A DNA stretch of 10,224 bases from Pollutimonas sp036675955 (GTDB taxonomy: Bacteria > Pseudomonadota > Gammaproteobacteria > Burkholderiales > Burkholderiaceae_B): positions 1 through 10,224 of the forward strand of contig JAKFDW010000119.1 of NCBI GenBank assembly GCA_036675955.1, written 5' to 3'. Position 1 is the stretch's first letter. Every line of letters begins with the position of its first letter. Position numbers and translations under genes: made by a program. Under the pieces are notes generated by a model. It was given only the letters and a program-made list of their open reading frames with translations, did no database searches and was not told where the DNA came from. Shown one piece after another: positions 1-6,731 of this stretch.

Positions 1-7
1 CATGTAC

Positions 8-51
8 CCTGATCAAATCGAATAGCATGGGGCGCCTGATCCAGCATGGGG
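8..51. repeat. Imperfect direct repeat upstream of the glycosyltransferase gene
   Basis: Two short words recur in the same order. CCTGATC occurs at 8-14 and 35-41, and AGCATGGGG at 24-32 and 43-51. The first unit has 9 bases between the words and the second has 1, so this looks like a tandem duplication with an 8-base deletion, or paired protein-binding sites. It sits just upstream of the possible promoter for the gene at 101. Function is unknown. Confidence 0.5.
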
Positions 52-64
52 AAAAAGCTACAAT
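36..64 (+). promoter_or_regulatory. Possible sigma70-type promoter for the glycosyltransferase gene
   Basis: TACAAT at 59-64 matches five of six bases of the -10 consensus. The hexamer 17 bases upstream (CTGATC, 36-41) is a poor -35, with only the TGA core matching. The -10 lies inside a perfect 10-base palindrome, TACAATTGTA (59-68), which could itself be an operator half or give a -10 on the other strand. This rests on sequence inspection only. Confidence 0.3.
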
Positions 65-100
65 TGTATCAGTGCGCCTAAGCCTGGAACGCCTAACCTG

Positions 101-1099
101 ATGAAATCAATGTTGCCTAGAATTGCTATTGTTTTACCCGCGTTCAACGAAGAACAGACCATTGCCGCCACGATCGAGGCGTTTCATGCCGAGATGCCCG
201 ATGCCCATATTGTGGTGGTCGACAATAACTCGCAAGACGCCACAGGCCGGGTTGCTTCCGATACACTGCAACGCCTGTGCGCCCTAGGCAAAGTCATTGA
301 TGAACCCAATCAGGGCAAGGGCAATGCGGTGCGCCGCGCCTTCCTGGACATCGAAGCCGACGTGTATGTCATTGCCGATGCCGATCTCACCTATCCCGCC
401 CATCGCGTTCACGACCTGGTGCGGCCTATATTGAACGGGGATGCGGACATGGTGGTGGGCGACCGGCACTCTGGCGGCCATTACGCGCAAGAGAACAAGC
501 GGCCGCTGCACAATTTCGGCAACGCGCTGGTCCAGCGGCTAGTCAACCGCCTGTTCAACGCCTCGCTGGTCGACATTATGAGCGGCTATCGGGCGTTCAA
601 CCGCTCTTTCGTCAAGACCTACCCTATTCTGGTGGAAGGCTTCCAGATTGAAACCGACATGACGCTGCATGCCTTGCATCGCCGCATGCGGATTGCCGAG
701 TTGCCAGTGGAGTACCAGGATCGCCCGGCGGGCAGTGTATCCAAACTGAATACTTTTTCGGATGGCGCCCGGGTGATCTTTACGATTGCCCAGATTCTGC
801 GCTACTACCGTCCCATGGTTTTCTTCATGGCCTTGAGCATGTTGTTTGCCGTGGCCGGCATAGTAGTCGCCGTGCCGGTGTTCGACGACTGGTTCCGCAC
901 CCAGTACATAACGCATGTACCATCGGCCGTGCTGGCGGCAACGCTTGAAACGGTGGCCTTCTTGTTGATGGCCCTAGGGATTATTCTCGATTCCATCAGC
1001 CACCACGAGAAACTGAAGGCGGAACTGCATTACCTGGATGTGCATAGGCGTCTGGCGGCAGACAGCCATTCGCCCGAGTCAAGCCGTAAATCGGTATAG
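101..1099 (+). CDS. Family 2 glycosyltransferase, DPM1/GtrB-like, with two C-terminal membrane helices
   Basis: The 332-residue protein probably transfers a sugar from a nucleotide donor to a polyprenyl phosphate at the inner face of the cytoplasmic membrane, making a lipid-linked sugar for surface glycan modification. The N-terminal GT-A domain shows the opening IVLPAFNEE (about 10-18), the nucleotide-binding VVDNNSQDATG (39-49) and the metal-binding DAD (93-95). MSGYRAFNRSF (160-170) and FQIETDM (181-187) are typical of this polyprenyl-phosphate GT2 group. Hydrophobic segments at about 239-260 and 275-298 should anchor it. ATG 101 has a GGAA at 86-89 with a long spacing. ATG 110 is a possible alternative but lies further from that motif. 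The 3' end overlaps the convergent GtrA gene by 21 bases; GtrA proteins often work with such enzymes. The sugar is not predictable from sequence. Confidence 0.88.
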   Translation: MKSMLPRIAIVLPAFNEEQTIAATIEAFHAEMPDAHIVVVDNNSQDATGRVASDTLQRLCALGKVIDEPNQGKGNAVRRAFLDIEADVYVIADADLTYPAHRVHDLVRPILNGDADMVVGDRHSGGHYAQENKRPLHNFGNALVQRLVNRLFNASLVDIMSGYRAFNRSFVKTYPILVEGFQIETDMTLHALHRRMRIAELPVEYQDRPAGSVSKLNTFSDGARVIFTIAQILRYYRPMVFFMALSMLFAVAGIVVAVPVFDDWFRTQYITHVPSAVLAATLETVAFLLMALGIILDSISHHEKLKAELHYLDVHRRLAADSHSPESSRKSV

Positions 1100-1474
1100 C
1101 CAGTAGCGGGATACGAAAAAATTGATGGCCATGCCGGCCAGGCTGCCCGCCGCCACGCCTATGATCAAATGCTGCTGCACCAGCGGGTACGTGACAACCA
1201 GCCAGCTGTACACGCCGTAATTCGCCGCACCGCCGGCAAGCATCAGGGCCAGGTAAAAAAGGAATTCGCGCTTTTTGGACATCGCCGACTCGCGCTTCCG
1301 GAACGCGAAAGCCCTGTTGATGAGCCATGTGGTCAACACGGCGCACAAGAACGATACGCCGCGTGCATAGAACGGGCCCAGGGCCTCTTCCAGCGCATAC
1401 AGGACGGCGGTGTCGACGATAAAGCCGCATACGCCTGCCATGCCAAAAAGCAGGAACTCGCGCGCGACCTTCAT
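1079..1474 (-). CDS. GtrA family small membrane protein
   Basis: This 131-residue protein is very hydrophobic, with four likely membrane helices (about 8-28, 36-56, 74-94 and 104-125). It carries the GtrA-family motifs TTWLINRAFAFR after helix 2 and INFFVSRYWLYRF at the C-terminus. GtrA members are thought to translocate polyprenyl-linked sugars or assist a partner GT2 enzyme, and the likely partner is the gene converging on it at 101-1099. The reading frame is open further upstream to 1543, but ATG 1474 is preferred: it has AAGG (1482-1485) seven bases upstream and starts the protein at the normal family N-terminus (MKVAREFLLFG). Its first base is also the last base of the flippase stop codon, so the two genes are translationally coupled. 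Confidence 0.85.
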   Translation of the reverse strand: MKVAREFLLFGMAGVCGFIVDTAVLYALEEALGPFYARGVSFLCAVLTTWLINRAFAFRKRESAMSKKREFLFYLALMLAGGAANYGVYSWLVVTYPLVQQHLIIGVAAGSLAGMAINFFVSRYWLYRFTA

Positions 1475-2751
1475 TACGGCACCTTGGCGAATGATCTTCG
1501 CACACGCCAGGTCAGCAGCAGCAGATCCAGCGCTACCCGGCACACCCAGGCCACGGCGGCGCCCAGCAAGCCGAAGAAATGCAGCGATGCGATCAGCAAT
1601 GGCACATACACCACCAGTTCGCAGATATGCAGCATGGCCGTCGTCCTGGCGTCGCCCGCGGCCTGGATCATGGCAAAGGGCACGAACGCGATTCCGTTAA
1701 GGAAAATGCCCAGACTCAATACAGAGACGATCAGCCACGATCTGGACGCGAAGTCCGCGTCCAGCCATAGCGCCAGGCCCTCGTATGACCCCAGGGCGAT
1801 AATCGCGCACACGATGGCCAAGGTAATGGCAACTGCCCTGACAGAACGGTGGTAGAGCATCTGCGCGATGGCGGGCTCTTTTTTCAGGGTCGAGGCCAGG
1901 CGCGGGAATAGCGCGGCAGTCAGGGCGCCCGGGATGACCAGCACCCTTACCATGATCTCGAACGGCACGGTGTAATACGCCACGGCACTGGCGCCCAGTA
2001 CCGCGGCGATCAGGAAGCGGTCGGCCGTTACCATCAGCGGGCTGATTATGTTGGATACCGTCATCCACACGCCAAAGGTGAGCAGGCGCTTTATATCCCG
2101 GGCCCGCGCCTGCGTTCTGGACCAGCCGTCAGGCAGTTTCGCGCGCACATGGATGCCATAGGCCACGAACACCAACAACCGCGCAAGCACCAGCGAGCCC
2201 ACCATGTAGACCAGCGACGGCCCCAGGAACATGACGCTTAATGCGGGCAAGCCGAAGTTGGCCGCACCCAGGGCAATGCGCAGCAGGTTGACCGTCTTGA
2301 ATTCTTCGTAGGCTTCCAGTACGCCGCGCAGTCCGGTGGTAACCGTGGTCAAAGGTATGCCCAGCGCGGCGATGAAAAGGCTATACGTGGTTTGGGCCTG
2401 CAGCGGCAGGCTGACCTTCAGCCAGCTGTGGCCCAGGGGGTAGGACACGGCCGCCAGCACCAGGCCGCCGAGCACACCGGTGGCCGCCGTAAATAGCAGC
2501 CCCGACTTCACCAGTTGGGGCACTTTGCGGTGGCGGTTGGCCGCCAGGCTGGACGCGACTTGCTGAGTCAGCGCGCGGCCCAGTCCGAAGTCGAACAGGC
2601 TGAAGTAGCCGATCAGCGCCCAGATCAACGTCAGGATGCCGAAGGCCTCTACTCCTGCCTGCTTGATCAGGTAGGGTATGGCGACCGCGCCCAGAAGTAG
2701 CGGCAGACCGGTGCCGGCAAGATTCCAGAGGGTGTTTCGTTTCAGGGACAT
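1474..2751 (-). CDS. Wzx-like polysaccharide/oligosaccharide flippase (MOP superfamily)
   Basis: This 425-residue polytopic membrane protein should flip undecaprenyl-linked oligosaccharide units across the inner membrane. The N-terminus is typical of the family: RNTLWNLAG, then a helix ending IPYLIKQAG, FGILTLIWALIGYFSLFDFGLGRAL and an amphipathic arginine-containing loop. About twelve hydrophobic segments follow to the C-terminus (LDLLLLTWRVRRSF). The frame stays open to a TTG at 2826, but the extra 25 residues are basic and not family-like, so ATG 2751 is chosen even though no clear Shine-Dalgarno motif precedes it. It is the first gene of a two-gene unit with the GtrA gene and is divergent from the ligase gene at 2867. 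A teichuronic-acid-type or lipopolysaccharide repeat-unit substrate cannot be distinguished. Confidence 0.85.
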   Translation of the reverse strand: MSLKRNTLWNLAGTGLPLLLGAVAIPYLIKQAGVEAFGILTLIWALIGYFSLFDFGLGRALTQQVASSLAANRHRKVPQLVKSGLLFTAATGVLGGLVLAAVSYPLGHSWLKVSLPLQAQTTYSLFIAALGIPLTTVTTGLRGVLEAYEEFKTVNLLRIALGAANFGLPALSVMFLGPSLVYMVGSLVLARLLVFVAYGIHVRAKLPDGWSRTQARARDIKRLLTFGVWMTVSNIISPLMVTADRFLIAAVLGASAVAYYTVPFEIMVRVLVIPGALTAALFPRLASTLKKEPAIAQMLYHRSVRAVAITLAIVCAIIALGSYEGLALWLDADFASRSWLIVSVLSLGIFLNGIAFVPFAMIQAAGDARTTAMLHICELVVYVPLLIASLHFFGLLGAAVAWVCRVALDLLLLTWRVRRSFAKVP

Positions 2752-2836
2752 GATGAGAGGGACTTGGCTTACGGAGAACGGCCGAAGGCGCGCTCCAGCC
2801 CGCAAGGGTAGCACGATACGAAACAAGCGCCCCTAC

Positions 2837-2842
2837 TATAAT
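2837..2842 (+). promoter_or_regulatory. Perfect -10 box (TATAAT) for the O-antigen ligase gene
   Basis: TATAAT lies 24 bases before ATG 2867 in the divergent gap between the flippase and ligase genes. The hexamer 17 bases upstream (CGATAC, 2814-2819) is a poor -35, so an activator or another sigma factor may be needed. Transcription would start near 2849, giving a short leader. The reverse strand here reads TTATAGT, so the site could also serve the flippase side. Confidence 0.4.
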
Positions 2843-2866
2843 CAGATCCCCACTACTTATACCGTC

Positions 2867-4162
2867 ATGCAGGTTGCGATGATCCAAAGCCGTTCCAAAG
2901 GTACCGTATTAGCCACTTTGGCGTCGGCCGGTGTTTTTCTGTATTTTTCTTTGATGTTCGCCGTGCCGTCGGGCTATTCCTATGGCGCAATGATCCTGCT
3001 GCTTGGCGGCCTGTACTTCATGGCGCGGTATCCTTTTCCGCCGCTGACAACCGAAGACAAGGCCATCGTTTTTTCGCTGCTGGCTGTGTTTGTGTGGTCG
3101 GTGATTGCGGTATGGCTGCACGACAATAGCCTCAAGACGCTGGACCAGACCAGCAGGCTGGTCATGGCCATCCCCATCATGTTGCTGCTGCTGGCCATGC
3201 CGCCCAGGCTGCCTTTGATGTGGGCCGGCGTGGTTATTGGCGTCGTGCTGTCCAACGGAGTCGCCGTTTGGCAGTTGCACTGGCTGGGCGATAGCCGCGC
3301 GGCAGGCTACCTGAATATTATCCACTTCGGCAACATCGGGCTGGTGTTCGGCCTGTTTTGCATCGCGGGCATGCTGTGGGCCGGCACGCGGGGCCGATAC
3401 GCCAGGTATTGGCGCATGGCTTTCCTGGTCGGTGTCCTGGCCAGCATCTATACGGTAATGGCGTCCGGCAGCCGCGGCAGCTGGCTGGCCATCCCGCCGG
3501 TGGCGGTCTTGTTCTTGTTCGCCTTCCTGCACAAGCGCAACATCAAGCATGCGGCCGCGGCGCTGGCCGCTGCGGTGCTTGTGGTGGGCGTGGTGTTTTC
3601 CATACCCGAGACTGGCGTGCAGGCGCGCTACAACTTGGCCGTGACAGAAGTCGACAAGTACATGACCACGAAATACGTTGGCCAGGGCGCCGCCGTATCG
3701 TCGGTGGGCGCGCGCCTGGAAGTCTGGCGCACCGCCTTCATTCATATTCCGCAGCAACCCCTGCTGGGCTGGAACGAAAAAGAATACCGCGCCTCGGTCG
3801 AGCGCCTGGTCGCGGAAAAGAAGGTGGACCCCTACATGCTTGAAATGGCCAATACGCACAACAACTATCTTGAAGTGCTGGTGTTCCAGGGCGTGATCGG
3901 GCTCGTGGCCCTGCTGGCGATGTATCTGCTGCCCTTCTGGTACTTCTGCAAAAGGCTGCGTTCCCCCGACGCTACGGTAAAGACCCTGGCCTTGTGCGGG
4001 TCGACGCTGCTGGCCTCGTACTTCATGTTCGGCATGAGCCAGGTGATACTTGGACGTAATAACGGAATTATTTTCTTTGTGCTGACGCTGGTGATTGTGT
4101 GGGCGTGCATGCGTAATGCCGAGGCCGCACGAACCCCACCCGCCTCACTTCACCCCGTATAG
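2867..4162 (+). CDS. O-antigen ligase / Wzy polymerase family membrane protein
   Basis: This 431-residue polytopic protein most resembles WaaL-type O-antigen ligases, which attach lipid-linked glycan to lipid A-core on the periplasmic side; Wzy polymerases share the fold. About ten to twelve hydrophobic segments are visible. The Wzy_C hallmarks are GSRGSW (201-206) between helices, then a long loop with RLEVWRTA (283-290), HIPQQPLLGWN (293-303) and HNNYLE (331-336), followed by the helix starting VLVFQGVIGL. The loop Arg and the His of HNNYLE match residues reported as important in WaaL. The start is uncertain: ATG 2879 (427 residues) has AGG five bases upstream, while ATG 2867 has no motif but lies closer to the -10 box. 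The longer open frame back to 2678 overlaps the flippase gene and is rejected. The 3' end overlaps the convergent pcaJ-like gene by 18 bases. Confidence 0.83.
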   Translation: MQVAMIQSRSKGTVLATLASAGVFLYFSLMFAVPSGYSYGAMILLLGGLYFMARYPFPPLTTEDKAIVFSLLAVFVWSVIAVWLHDNSLKTLDQTSRLVMAIPIMLLLLAMPPRLPLMWAGVVIGVVLSNGVAVWQLHWLGDSRAAGYLNIIHFGNIGLVFGLFCIAGMLWAGTRGRYARYWRMAFLVGVLASIYTVMASGSRGSWLAIPPVAVLFLFAFLHKRNIKHAAAALAAAVLVVGVVFSIPETGVQARYNLAVTEVDKYMTTKYVGQGAAVSSVGARLEVWRTAFIHIPQQPLLGWNEKEYRASVERLVAEKKVDPYMLEMANTHNNYLEVLVFQGVIGLVALLAMYLLPFWYFCKRLRSPDATVKTLALCGSTLLASYFMFGMSQVILGRNNGIIFFVLTLVIVWACMRNAEAARTPPASLHPV

Positions 4163-4825
4163 TGCAATACCCTCATCGCGGGCGACTAGCGGCAAATCCA
4201 GCATTTGCTGTAATTGGCCAAGCGAAATGCCTGAAACCAAATCGTGGACCACCACCGCGCCTGACGACAGGTCGAATACGGCAATGTCGGTGTACAGGCG
4301 CTTGACCACAGCGGCGGCCGTCAACGGGGACGAACAAGACCTGACTAATTTTGGCTGCCCGGTTTTTCCGAACAAGTCCATCATGACGTAAACATGGCGG
4401 GCGCCTACGGCAAGATCCATCGCACCGCCCGGCGAGGGGATGCCGTGGGCTTCGCCGGTGGACCAATTGGCCAGGTCGCCACCGGCCGAGACCTGAAAAG
4501 CGCCTAAAACCGTGATATCCAGATGTCCGCCTCGGACAATCGCAAACGAATCAGCATGGTCCACGAAATGACCGCCCTGCAGCAAGGAAACGGGTTTGCG
4601 CCCGGCATTTATCAAATCATAGTCGTTCAGCGAACCTTCCACGGTCGGACCCGAACCGACTATGCCGTTTTCCGTGTGAATGATTACTTCATCTGCAGCC
4701 GGGATATGGTCGCCGACCATTTCGGGCATGCCAATTCCAAGGTTGACGACAGCACCGGGCCATATGTCTTGGGCTACGCGTTTGGCCATGGTCCGACGGG
4801 ATACTTTATATTGAGGATCAATCAT
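4145..4825 (-). CDS. pcaJ: 3-oxoacid (3-oxoadipate-type) CoA-transferase subunit B
   Basis: The 226-residue beta subunit of a class I CoA-transferase moves CoA from succinyl-CoA to an oxoacid, probably 3-oxoadipate, in the cytoplasm. The catalytic glutamate is E52 in HTENGIVGSGP, forming the glutamyl-CoA thioester. Family landmarks follow: DYDLINAGRKPV, GGHLDITVLGAFQVS, DLANWSTG and GGAMDLAVGARHVYVMMD. Residue-level likeness to pseudomonad PcaJ is strong by memory, but AtoA/ScoB- and DcaJ-like enzymes share these motifs, so the exact acid is inferred. ATG 4825 overlaps the end of the alpha-subunit gene by 8 bases (ATGATTGA), which favours equal expression of the two chains. It is the last gene of the operon, and its stop lies inside the end of the convergent ligase gene. 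Confidence 0.85.
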   Translation of the reverse strand: MIDPQYKVSRRTMAKRVAQDIWPGAVVNLGIGMPEMVGDHIPAADEVIIHTENGIVGSGPTVEGSLNDYDLINAGRKPVSLLQGGHFVDHADSFAIVRGGHLDITVLGAFQVSAGGDLANWSTGEAHGIPSPGGAMDLAVGARHVYVMMDLFGKTGQPKLVRSCSSPLTAAAVVKRLYTDIAVFDLSSGAVVVHDLVSGISLGQLQQMLDLPLVARDEGIALYGVK

Positions 4826-5498
4826 TCATGCCGTCCATACGGTTGCAGGAAACGATGCGCTGAACAAATACGCCCGATGTGACGATATCTTCGGGGTCCA
4901 TGGTTCCCAATGGCGCAATGTCGTCGACTTCCACCACTGTTGTCCTGCCCGACATACACATCACCGGGCCGAAATTGCGTGCGGTCATCCTATATTGCAA
5001 ATTGCCCCAGCGGTCAGCGCGACGTGCTTTGACTAGTGCGAAATTTCCGATGATAGGTTCCTCATACACGTGGCCGCGACCATTTATCATCCTTGTCTCT
5101 TTACCTTCGGCCAGCGATGTACCGAACCCGGTGGGAGTAAAAAAACCGCCTATGCCCGCGCCCCCCGCGCGCAAGCGCTCGGCCAGAGTCCCTTGCGGAA
5201 CACATTCCAGTTCGATTTTTCCGGCGCTGAAAAGCGCTTCGAATACGTGCGATTCCCACGAACGCGGAAAGGAACAGATAACTTTGCGCACCAGGTTGGC
5301 GGCCAACAGCTTTGACACGCCTTCCATCGCATTGCCTGCATTGTTATGGACCAGCACCAGGTCTTTAGGGCCTTTTTCTACCAGAGCGTCGATCAGGGTA
5401 TTAGGCACGCCGGCTCCGCTAAAACCGCTGACCAGAATAGTCGATCCATCGTGGATATCACGGACCGCTTCAGATGCTGAAGCACATAATTTATTCAT
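4818..5498 (-). CDS. pcaI: 3-oxoacid (3-oxoadipate-type) CoA-transferase subunit A
   Basis: The 226-residue alpha subunit pairs with the next gene product to form the CoA-transferase. The glycine-rich loop GFSGAGVPN, the block SFPRSWESHVFEALFSAGKIELE, and PQGTLAERLRAGGAGIGGFFTPTGFGT, which helps bind CoA, are all in the expected order. VYEEPIIGNFALVKARRADRWGNL is also typical of PcaI/CatI. ATG 5498 is chosen over the GTG at 5507: a GGAA lies ten bases before the ATG but only one base before the GTG. With this start the gene begins one base after the thiolase stop. It sits directly after a PcaF-like thiolase, the same functional trio as in the beta-ketoadipate (pca/cat) and Acinetobacter dicarboxylate (dca) pathways, though in the order F-I-J. 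Confidence 0.85.
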   Translation of the reverse strand: MNKLCASASEAVRDIHDGSTILVSGFSGAGVPNTLIDALVEKGPKDLVLVHNNAGNAMEGVSKLLAANLVRKVICSFPRSWESHVFEALFSAGKIELECVPQGTLAERLRAGGAGIGGFFTPTGFGTSLAEGKETRMINGRGHVYEEPIIGNFALVKARRADRWGNLQYRMTARNFGPVMCMSGRTTVVEVDDIAPLGTMDPEDIVTSGVFVQRIVSCNRMDGMND

Positions 5499-5499
5499 G

Positions 5500-6705
5500 T
5501 CACACACGTTCCAGGATTAGCGCTATTCCCTGGCCCACCCCTATGCACATTGTGCAAAGGGCATAGCGCCCCTGGACGCGGTGAAGCTGGTTGACAGCGG
5601 TGATGGCCAATCTTGCGCCCGATGCACCCAGTGGATGGCCCAATGCAATAGCGCCACCGTTGGGGTTGACGTGCGGTGCGTCGTCAGGCAGCTTCAAGTC
5701 TCGCAACACTGCAAGGGACTGAGCCGCAAATGCTTCGTTTAGCTCGATGACATCCATTTGCGACATCTTCAACCCGGTCAGCGCCAATACCTTGCGAATA
5801 GCGGGTGCTGGCCCAAACCCCATAATGCGCGGCTCAATACCCGCCACAGCCATGCCGATAATGCGGGCCCGGGGAGCCAGGCCGTTCTGTTTGGCCGCGG
5901 CCTCCGAGGCAATAATTACGGCACAAGCGCCATCGTTAACGCCCGACGCATTGCCCGCTGTTACGGTTCCATTGGCATGGACCACGGGCTTTAGCCGTGA
6001 CAAGGAGTCGATGGTAGTTTCCCGTGGATGTTCATCGGCGGCGAAAGCCACAGGGTCGCGCCCTTTTTTCTGTGGGATCAGCACATCGACAAGCTCTTGC
6101 TGGAAGACGCCTTCGGCAATCGCCTTTGCCGCACGCTGCTGGCTCCGAAGCGCAAAAACATCTTGGTCCTGGCGTGAAATATTGAACTGATTCGCAACGT
6201 TTTCAGCCGTTTCCGGCATGGAGTCGATGCCAAAGTTTTTTTGCATCACTGGATTGACGAAGCGCCAACCCAGCGTCGTATCGTAAGTCTCGGTTTTTCT
6301 TGAAAACGGCTCGGCGGCTTTGCCGAACACAAATGGCGAGCGCGACATATTTTCGACGCCCCCGGCAATGATCAAGCCGGCTTCCTGGCACTTGATGGCG
6401 CGCGCCGCCGTGCCGATGGCATCCAGGCTGGAGGCGCAAAGCCGGTTTACCGTGCTGGCGGGCACGTTGATGGGCAGGCCGGCCAGCAAGGCTGCCATGC
6501 GTGCCACGTTTCGATTGTCTTCGCCAGCCTGGTTGGCGCAGCCATACAACACGTCGTCAACCTGCGACCAGTCAACCAGATGGTTTCTGGCCATCAGCGC
6601 TTTGATGGGGATAGCGGCCAAATCGTCTGTCCTGACGGAAGACAATGCGCCTGCGTATCGACCAAAGGGCGTGCGGACGCCATCACAAATGTAGGCTTGT
6701 TCCAT
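5500..6705 (-). CDS. pcaF: Thiolase, PcaF-like (3-oxoadipyl-CoA thiolase)
   Basis: The 401-residue protein, the usual PcaF length, should cleave 3-oxoadipyl-CoA with CoA to succinyl-CoA and acetyl-CoA. The start MEQAYICDGVRTPFGRYAGA and the blocks DDVLYGCANQAGEDNRNVARM and MPETAENVA are those of PcaF/PaaJ-type thiolases. The acyl-accepting cysteine is C90 in NRLCASSLDA; most relatives have CGSGMDA, so A-S-S-L is a mild variant. NEAFA, the general-base histidine H357 in GHPLGASG, and C387 in CIGVGQGIA complete the active site. ATG 6705 is preferred to an in-frame TTG at 6726. A clear ribosome binding site is not seen. The upstream CoA-transferase gene ends 26 bases away. PaaJ or a short-chain dicarboxylic DcaF-type role is possible. 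Confidence 0.85.
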   Translation of the reverse strand: MEQAYICDGVRTPFGRYAGALSSVRTDDLAAIPIKALMARNHLVDWSQVDDVLYGCANQAGEDNRNVARMAALLAGLPINVPASTVNRLCASSLDAIGTAARAIKCQEAGLIIAGGVENMSRSPFVFGKAAEPFSRKTETYDTTLGWRFVNPVMQKNFGIDSMPETAENVANQFNISRQDQDVFALRSQQRAAKAIAEGVFQQELVDVLIPQKKGRDPVAFAADEHPRETTIDSLSRLKPVVHANGTVTAGNASGVNDGACAVIIASEAAAKQNGLAPRARIIGMAVAGIEPRIMGFGPAPAIRKVLALTGLKMSQMDVIELNEAFAAQSLAVLRDLKLPDDAPHVNPNGGAIALGHPLGASGARLAITAVNQLHRVQGRYALCTMCIGVGQGIALILERV

Positions 6706-6731
6706 ATGATTATTGTGCTTCTTCAAAGAGG

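Noticed and set aside
1..3. CAT at the window edge, a possible ATG of a minus-strand gene divergent from the glycosyltransferase
   Set aside because: An AGGG lies three bases away on that strand, but only one codon is visible, so no gene can be supported.
1169..1855. Plus-strand open frame of 228 codons spanning the GtrA/flippase junction
   Set aside because: It crosses two recognisable genes on the other strand and has low-complexity composition; it is a reading-frame shadow.
2678..2866. N-terminal extension of the ligase frame
   Set aside because: It is basic, not hydrophobic, overlaps the flippase gene and lies upstream of the TATAAT box; starts at 2867 or 2879 fit the family.
2909..3859. 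Long minus-strand open frame of 316 codons
   Set aside because: It lies antisense to the O-antigen ligase gene, is rich in His, Gln and Arg as expected for a shadow of hydrophobic codons, and shows no family motif.
4879..5520. Plus-strand open frame of 213 codons
   Set aside because: It is antisense to the PcaI-like gene and has no recognisable domain.
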